A stretch of 64,000 nt of DNA. Source: Rhynochetos jubatus. Its lineage: Eukaryota; Chordata; Aves; Eurypygiformes; Rhynochetidae. The notes beneath the pieces were generated by a model. That model had not been told where the DNA came from. It ran no database searches and saw only the letters and a program-made list of their open reading frames with translations. Made by a program: the position numbers and the translations under genes. Below are positions 58,428 through 64,000 of this stretch, piece after piece. The stretch lies in contig CM050666.1 in NCBI GenBank assembly GCA_027574665.1, positions 4,650,001-4,714,000 of the forward strand, read 5' to 3'. How positions within the stretch are numbered: the stretch's first letter is position 1; each line of letters begins with the position of its first letter.

Positions 58428-58844
58428 CACATGATGAGGCACATGGACACCTCACTGCTCTCCGCCTTGAGACTGTCACCAGGGGAAAGCAACACGTTGG
58501 GAAATTTGGATGTGCCCACAACCTCCTCTCTGCACATCAGACAAAGCCACATGCAAACATGCAAGCCCCCTGCGGGATGTGCCTGCTGCGATGCCCATGT
58601 TCCCAGAGCTGGGGGGGTTCTGACTTCTCACCCAACCCAAACCATAGCTTTTTTCACCCAAACTGGACTCAGTCCTGTAGAGGCAGGCTGCAGGCACTGC
58701 CCGGGTATCTCCGCTGGCATCCCAGGCCCTCGCTCTTCAGCTTCAGCAGCCGCCCCCCGCCCCGCTCCGCACCGCACGACCCCAGGAGGGACGATTTGGG
58801 GTGGGGGAGAGCAGAAGGGGAGGGGGTCCACGTTTGCGGGTGTG

Positions 58845-59000
58845 TGCTTTTTATTTCAGTAATTCTTTTATCTTGTTCTCGCACCCTGAACAGTATGAGC
58901 GTTCATCAAAGTAATTGACGCGGATGAAATTAGCGCTTCCTGCTATGTCGGACAGATAAACTTTGCTGAATATTGATTTTGCACAAAGAAAATGACATGT
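58845..59000. other. candidate regulatory element with TCF-like and homeodomain sites
   Basis: It contains ATCAAAG (58905-58911, TCF/LEF type) overlapping TAATTG (58912-58917). A TGAAATTAGCGC segment near 58925 and GATAA at 58955-58959 follow. The sequence is complex, balanced and non-repetitive, and stands out sharply from its G-rich flanks. Confidence 0.4.
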
Positions 59001-61629
59001 GCTTGGTCCTCACCCTTTATCTGGACGGAGCAGGGAGATGCTGGGGGAGGCGAGGGGGGAAGGAGGCAAGCCTTTGCTGGAGAAGCATCCATAAGAATTA
59101 CTTTTATCTCTTCTTCCACAAGAAGACAACAGAAGATAAGGCAGGGAGACAGTGGTGGGGGAGGCGGAGGGGGGGAATAAGGAAGAGGAGCCCAGCAGAA
59201 ACCTCTGCCGTGGGTTGGACGCGGAGCTGGAAGGGGCTGGGGGCTCTTTGTGCGTCGCTGCCCTGACAGGCGCAGGATTTGGGGAAGATAACTGGCTTTT
59301 CAGGGATGTGCGTCACTAGGAAAGAGCGGAAAGAAACCTGGGCTTCTCTTTTCCCTCCCCGAGCCCCACCGCTACGGCCAGAGAGAGCTGGCACCGTGGC
59401 AGAGGGCAGGGGCTGTCCTCGCCGGGGAAGGGGCAGCTCTCTGGGGTGATGGACACCCTGAGGGTATCAGTGGGGGACGTGCTGCACTCCCCATGTCCCT
59501 GGGTCAAACCTGCAGTGCTCGGGCGTGCTGGGAGCGGTGTGAACTCTGCCACTTTCAAGGGAGCAACGATTCCATGGGAAGGAAAAGAGTAGGCTTGGAG
59601 AAACCCACGTGCAGCCAGGGAGCACTGCCATGTTAATATTTGACTTCAGAGATTCATTTTCCCTGGTTTAACCACTTAAAATCAAGGTGTCTCTGCTCAT
59701 CATGTGCTGCATCCCTCCGGCGTCACCAGAGCCAGAGGATCACCCCGCAAAGTGTCCCAGCAGGCTGGCTCATTCCCAGCTCCTCTGCTCCGTGAGGAGC
59801 CGCCCCCCCCCAGCTTCAGCATTTGCACATGACACACTCCTCCAGCCCTGAGCTTTTACGTCAACACCACACTCAGCAGAAAGATGCTACGAGGAACAAA
59901 GCCTTCGCATGTGCTGCTTTTCCCAAAGCAAGGGGCAAAGATGGCTTTGGAGACGCACGCCCTGCACATGGAATATCTCATGGCTTAAACAACAAACTTA
60001 GACTTCCAAAGGCTACAGGAAAATTCATTAATACACCTTCGTCTGCCCTGGCACAGCCAATGCTGAGCCCCTTCACATGGGCAAAGCCGAGTCACTCGCT
60101 GACTCAGGCTTGCCCCCCGCAGTCCTGCCGGGTCCTTCATGTTTTGCCCACAGAAGTGGGCACCACCTACTCATATCAACACGGGGCTATTTTTGAAAAG
60201 CCTCACACCCTTGTCAGCATCAACTTGCATATTAAAAACATGGGGAACGGTTGAAAATTGCCCTGTGTGAACCTTGGAGAGCCACAAGGCTAGACCCCGA
60301 GGGGAGGAAGGCCTGGGCAAGGAGCAGCTCATGTTCACTGGCACGGCGTCAGTGAGGATAGAAACCAAATTTATATATAAAGACCAAAAAGGAGGATGAA
60401 GAAGGCAATGAGCCTGATTTTCCCATGTCATCCTGAGCAACGCTGGGCATGGAGCAAGAAGATAAGGGAGGAGGAAGGCCAGGAGAAGGCTCCCTGGGGG
60501 GGAAATCACCCCTTTCCTAAACATGTCCCCACATGGGTCCATCAACAGGGCTGAACATTTTGGTTCACCTCCTGGTCAGGTTCAGACACTTCAAAATATT
60601 CGTGGATGCTCAGTTCCAACTAGAAGGAAAATGATGGTTCAAAATAGTTTCTCTCGGTGGGGTTCATGGTGGGGGAGTTGCTTGCTTTGATTTCAGTAAG
60701 ACACGTTGACGTGAAGCTCCAGCAAACTCCTCTCAGCAGGCTTTGCAGAAGACAGTTCTTCCTGAGCAAGGGCTTCTTGGCCTTTTATCATTTTCTACAG
60801 GCTAAACTACAAGTTGGCGAGCGGTGGAATCTGGTCCGTCCATTTCTCCAAGGACCTGGACTCAGCACCCCACGGCACTGAGCTGAAAAATCACATGGAA
60901 TGATCCACATTCTTGCTTAATGGATAAAACCCCAGAGCCCAGGACATCTCTGGTAGCATGGGGCTTCCCTGGGTGGAGCTGAACCCCCCGAACCCCCTGA
61001 GACCTTCTTTCATCTTGGGTGTGTTGATGCAATACTCTGCTAAGTCAACACCACTCCCCAGGTCTCCTCTTTTCCCCAAATCTTGGTGGGTGGTAGTCCA
61101 CATCTTGCTAGTGCAGAACTAATAACGGTCCATAGTCCCCCAAACCACCACACGTTACTCCCCAGAACACCGCAGGGGATGCGGTGTCCAACCAAGCACT
61201 TGTTTAACCTACAGCCATCCCAACAGCAGCTACAAGTCATCAGCAGAGCGTGCAGCTCCTTCAGTTTTCCTGGGAAAAAAGGCCTTTGATCCGATACTAC
61301 AAATCACCTTTCCATCTGTGGAGCGAGGAGCCGTTTCTGTGGCAGTTTTTCCTTGGCCGGTGCTCACGGAGGAAGACTTTGATTGCACCGGCATCTCTTT
61401 CTCCTTCCTTTGCATCTTCATTCACCAGCAGAGAATTAGCGCGCTTGTTTGGTTGGGTTCTGCATCCCACTTCCCATCGGGGTTTCCTACTTCCCTGGGT
61501 ACAGGGAAGCCAGGTTTCATCTTGGCTGGATTATTTCGGACTTCTCTTTCTTGATATTTTTTTCTTTTCCCTAGATATACTAGGCCTTGGGAAAAAGAAA
61601 AAAAATCACAGCCTTTCACTTGCTGCGTG
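59001..61629. other. intergenic, nothing recognised
   Basis: Mixed GC. A small AT-rich patch at 59630-59700 (ATGTTAATATTTGAC, ACCACTTAAAATCAAGG) may be a minor element. Confidence 0.45.
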
Positions 61630-61885
61630 TATTTTCTAGACACAGCACCCTGACATTGAGAGCAAACAGTTACTAAATAAACGCATTGTTAGGCATGCTT
61701 TTAGTCCTGACACCTCTGGTAAATCTGCATTTATTATTTAGTGAATTAAGTGGTTTTAAATCAAGTTATAATCGGTGGGTGCCCTTGTACTCGGTATTTT
61801 ATATCCTCTTGTGCATGCTTTGTTTGCAATTTCTGTATGATTTCTTTAGGTGCATTATATATTTTCCTTGAAATAGCATCACACT
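61630..61885. other. AT-rich block, candidate non-coding element
   Basis: It contains GTTACTAAATAAACGCATTG, TGCATTTATTATTTAGTG, GTGGTTTTAAATCAAG and GCATTATATATTTTCC. It includes several TTTAT/ATAAA cores of caudal or HOX type. Non-repetitive. Confidence 0.35.
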
Positions 61886-64000
61886 CTGCTCGGGTACCAG
61901 CTTCCCAGTGAGGCTCCTGCCATTAATGGTTTGATGTCCAGCCCCTGCCCCTGTCCCTGCCCTCCCACCCAGGTCTCCCCAAGGGAGAGAGACCTTTGCA
62001 AAATCCCCTTTATCGCTGCATTTCTCTGATAACTGGCCCATCGTCTCCCAGTTTGTGGAGCCCATGGGAAGTTTTGCCTGTGGGAGACAGACATAGTTCA
62101 GCCCTTGGGATGCTTGTGGATGCCAGGGTGGGTGAGCCATGGCTCACAATTAAAAGAACTCACATGGGTAGGTGCCACTTGACAGGGTTGGACAAGCTGA
62201 CCCTGATTTCGTCCCTTTAGGTCTCTCAATCTGCTTTTCTTCTCCTGGAAAGGTGAGGGCAAACAGCAGGTGGGTGGGTACCGGGTCACTTTGAGCTCAG
62301 GTCAGTGTTTTGATCACCTCAGCAGCTCTACAAGTGTCCATGACTAGGGATAAGGTTGAATCAGCCTCCCAGCTCCTCCATGTCATGTGTGTTCCTGCCC
62401 ATGTGTGCGAGGTCCCTTCTGCCACACACAAGGTTGCAATTTCTTGGGGTGGAGGTTGCTCGGTCTCCTGCAGGCCTGGCAGTGATGGAGTTTCCTGAGG
62501 AAAAGGACCTGTTGCTGCAGGAGCTCTGTTACCTCCAAGGCCCCACACCCATTCCAGTCCTGTGTAGGACAGCAGAGAGAAGGTACTGCCCCCTGCCTCT
62601 GGGAAACACAAGGAGTTCATAAGGAAGGAGCTTCCAGCTGGCTTTGTGCTCACTCCCTCCCAGCTGGTTCCCAGGCAGCAGCACCCCCGGTACATCGTCC
62701 CCGTGACCCTGGGGGGTGCCCAGCTAGATCTCATCACCTCTAAAACCCCAGATCAGGCTTCCCATGCACTGAGTCTACCACAATTCACCATGGAGCAGCA
62801 CTCACACCAACAGCTCCTGCTCTGTGATCCCTGTAGCCAGACCTTGGGCAAGCTCTGGAGATCACTGCTCACACCCTCTGCCATCAGCTGCTTTCCAGAC
62901 ACAGCCAGTGGGAGGTCACAGGGTACCCACCTCTCCATGATGTCAACTGACCTGGAAGCCAGAGCCAGGACACATCACCCATCACAGCACTGCCTTCTGT
63001 GTCAAGGACCAGGAGTAAGGATCATCTCACCTAACTTTTTGGTGTCTTAAGTGAGCTATCAAATCCTGGACTAGCTGAGATCTGCTTTATAAGCCCAGCC
63101 ATGAGGTTGCTGGCTTGACTCCTGTGGTCACAAACATGTCAAAGATAGGGGTTGAATGTCAACCAACCTTCCAGGAAATCCTGCCCACCCTCCTCTCACA
63201 GGCTCTAAAGCCACAGCACGAGAAATGGCCTTGACATTGCCCAGGTGCTCTTCTTCCTCCTCCTGACTCTTACCCAGCTGCCCCTCCATCCCACGCCGTG
63301 GTACCCTGCTCAACTCCACCTCAGTCACAGCCCCAGTGCCCATACCCACTTGCTGCCCCTCTTCATCCTACCCTGGGGTCGATGCATGCTGGCCTCCCCC
63401 CTGCCTCCCCTCCCTGTCCCCCTCTGCACCTGTTTTCCCATTTATCTCCTTTGCCTGGTGAATATACATAAATATGAGCAACTGTGTCTGTGTGTGACCT
63501 TACCTGCCCTGACTAAATTCATGTAGTGTCTGTGAAGATAATTCTAAAGCCATAAGAAGATAATAAAAAAGGAAAGATAAAAAAAAAAAAAGGGCAAGCA
63601 TTGTGGTTTGTATTCTCTTATCTAACCTTCTGCAGGCCCCGGGTGGGAGAGCAGTCCCTTGCTATTTAAAGGGATGCTGCAGTCGGGAACCGCACGAGGC
63701 AGCCGCAGAGAGGGACCACACGGCCCCGGGTACCACCGGGGACATCAGCTGACCGGGTCCTTGTCCACTCTGTAATGCACATGGTGACCTTCTGCTTGGG
63801 GAAAGGAAATCCCACTGCTAGCCAAATCCCTTCCCCCCTCCCCAAATATCTGCCAGGTCTGGTCCTTCCCCTTGGACTACTCGACTGCAAGTGGACACCC
63901 CAGGCGGGGAAGCCCGAGGAGGCAGCAGATAGCAGCGGGGCCCCACGATGGGCAGCTGACCGCAGCACGCTGAGGGCCTGTCCTGAAGACTGAGCTGGGA
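61886..64000. other. right end of window, intergenic, low in CpG
   Basis: From about 62.3 to 63.5 kb CpG dinucleotides are few although the sequence is about as GC-rich as elsewhere. An A-rich stretch follows at 63560-63592. I recognise no gene, LTR or LINE, but the composition could mean an old, long-methylated insertion. No LHX5 exon is present. Confidence 0.4.

Noticed and set aside
58346..58564. Open frames with repeated IHPS or WMDG
   Set aside because: They are the (CCAT)n microsatellite.
50000..64000. Search for LHX5 exons (LIM domains or homeodomain)
   Set aside because: No Cys/His LIM pattern or homeodomain text was recognised on either strand, so LHX5 must lie beyond the right end if synteny holds.

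Overview
This is vertebrate nuclear DNA, almost certainly from a bird. It contains two CR1 LINE fragments with the typical avian 3' end, is GC-rich overall, and has sparse ancient MIR-like fragments. The only recognisable protein-coding gene is RBM19, an RRM-containing pre-rRNA processing factor, which lies on the + strand. Its last two coding exons are at 6724-6844 and 13868-13959. They encode the last 70 residues: the end of RRM6 and a short basic/acidic tail.

Layout. 1-6723 is RBM19 intron (the acceptor is visible; the upstream exon is outside the window), with a very old CR1-like fragment and a clear minus-strand CR1. 6845-13867 is the last coding intron. The stop codon at 13957-13959 is followed 22 nt later by a consensus splice donor. 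No AATAAA or ATTAAA appears before 17376, so the 3' UTR may be spliced. From about 14 kb to the right end I find no recognisable protein-coding gene. By tetrapod synteny (RBM19 between TBX5 and LHX5, its 3' end facing LHX5) this should be the RBM19-LHX5 gene desert.

The desert is mostly GC-rich unique sequence broken by short AT-rich blocks. Many carry homeodomain-type TAATTA cores, octamer-like, TCF-like or PBX/MEIS-like sites. These are candidate conserved non-coding elements, possibly enhancers of LHX5 or neighbours, but conservation cannot be shown from one sequence. Other desert features are an imperfect inverted repeat (21741-22083), a 30-bp minisatellite (34591-34828), a 10-bp minisatellite (39519-39725), and a group of MIR-like SINE relics (44.5-48.7 kb). 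There is also a pair of unidentified related repeats in opposite orientation (46929-47121 and 48084-48321) and a roughly 650-bp polypurine tract (52625-53275) abutting a CpG-dense island (53276-53480). A (CCAT)n microsatellite lies at 58354-58427.

The many long open frames in the GC-rich parts have no recognisable domains, and I read them as chance. I see no bacterial-style system, RNA gene or intact mobile element. The most unusual structural point is the CpG island next to the polypurine tract in the middle of the desert.
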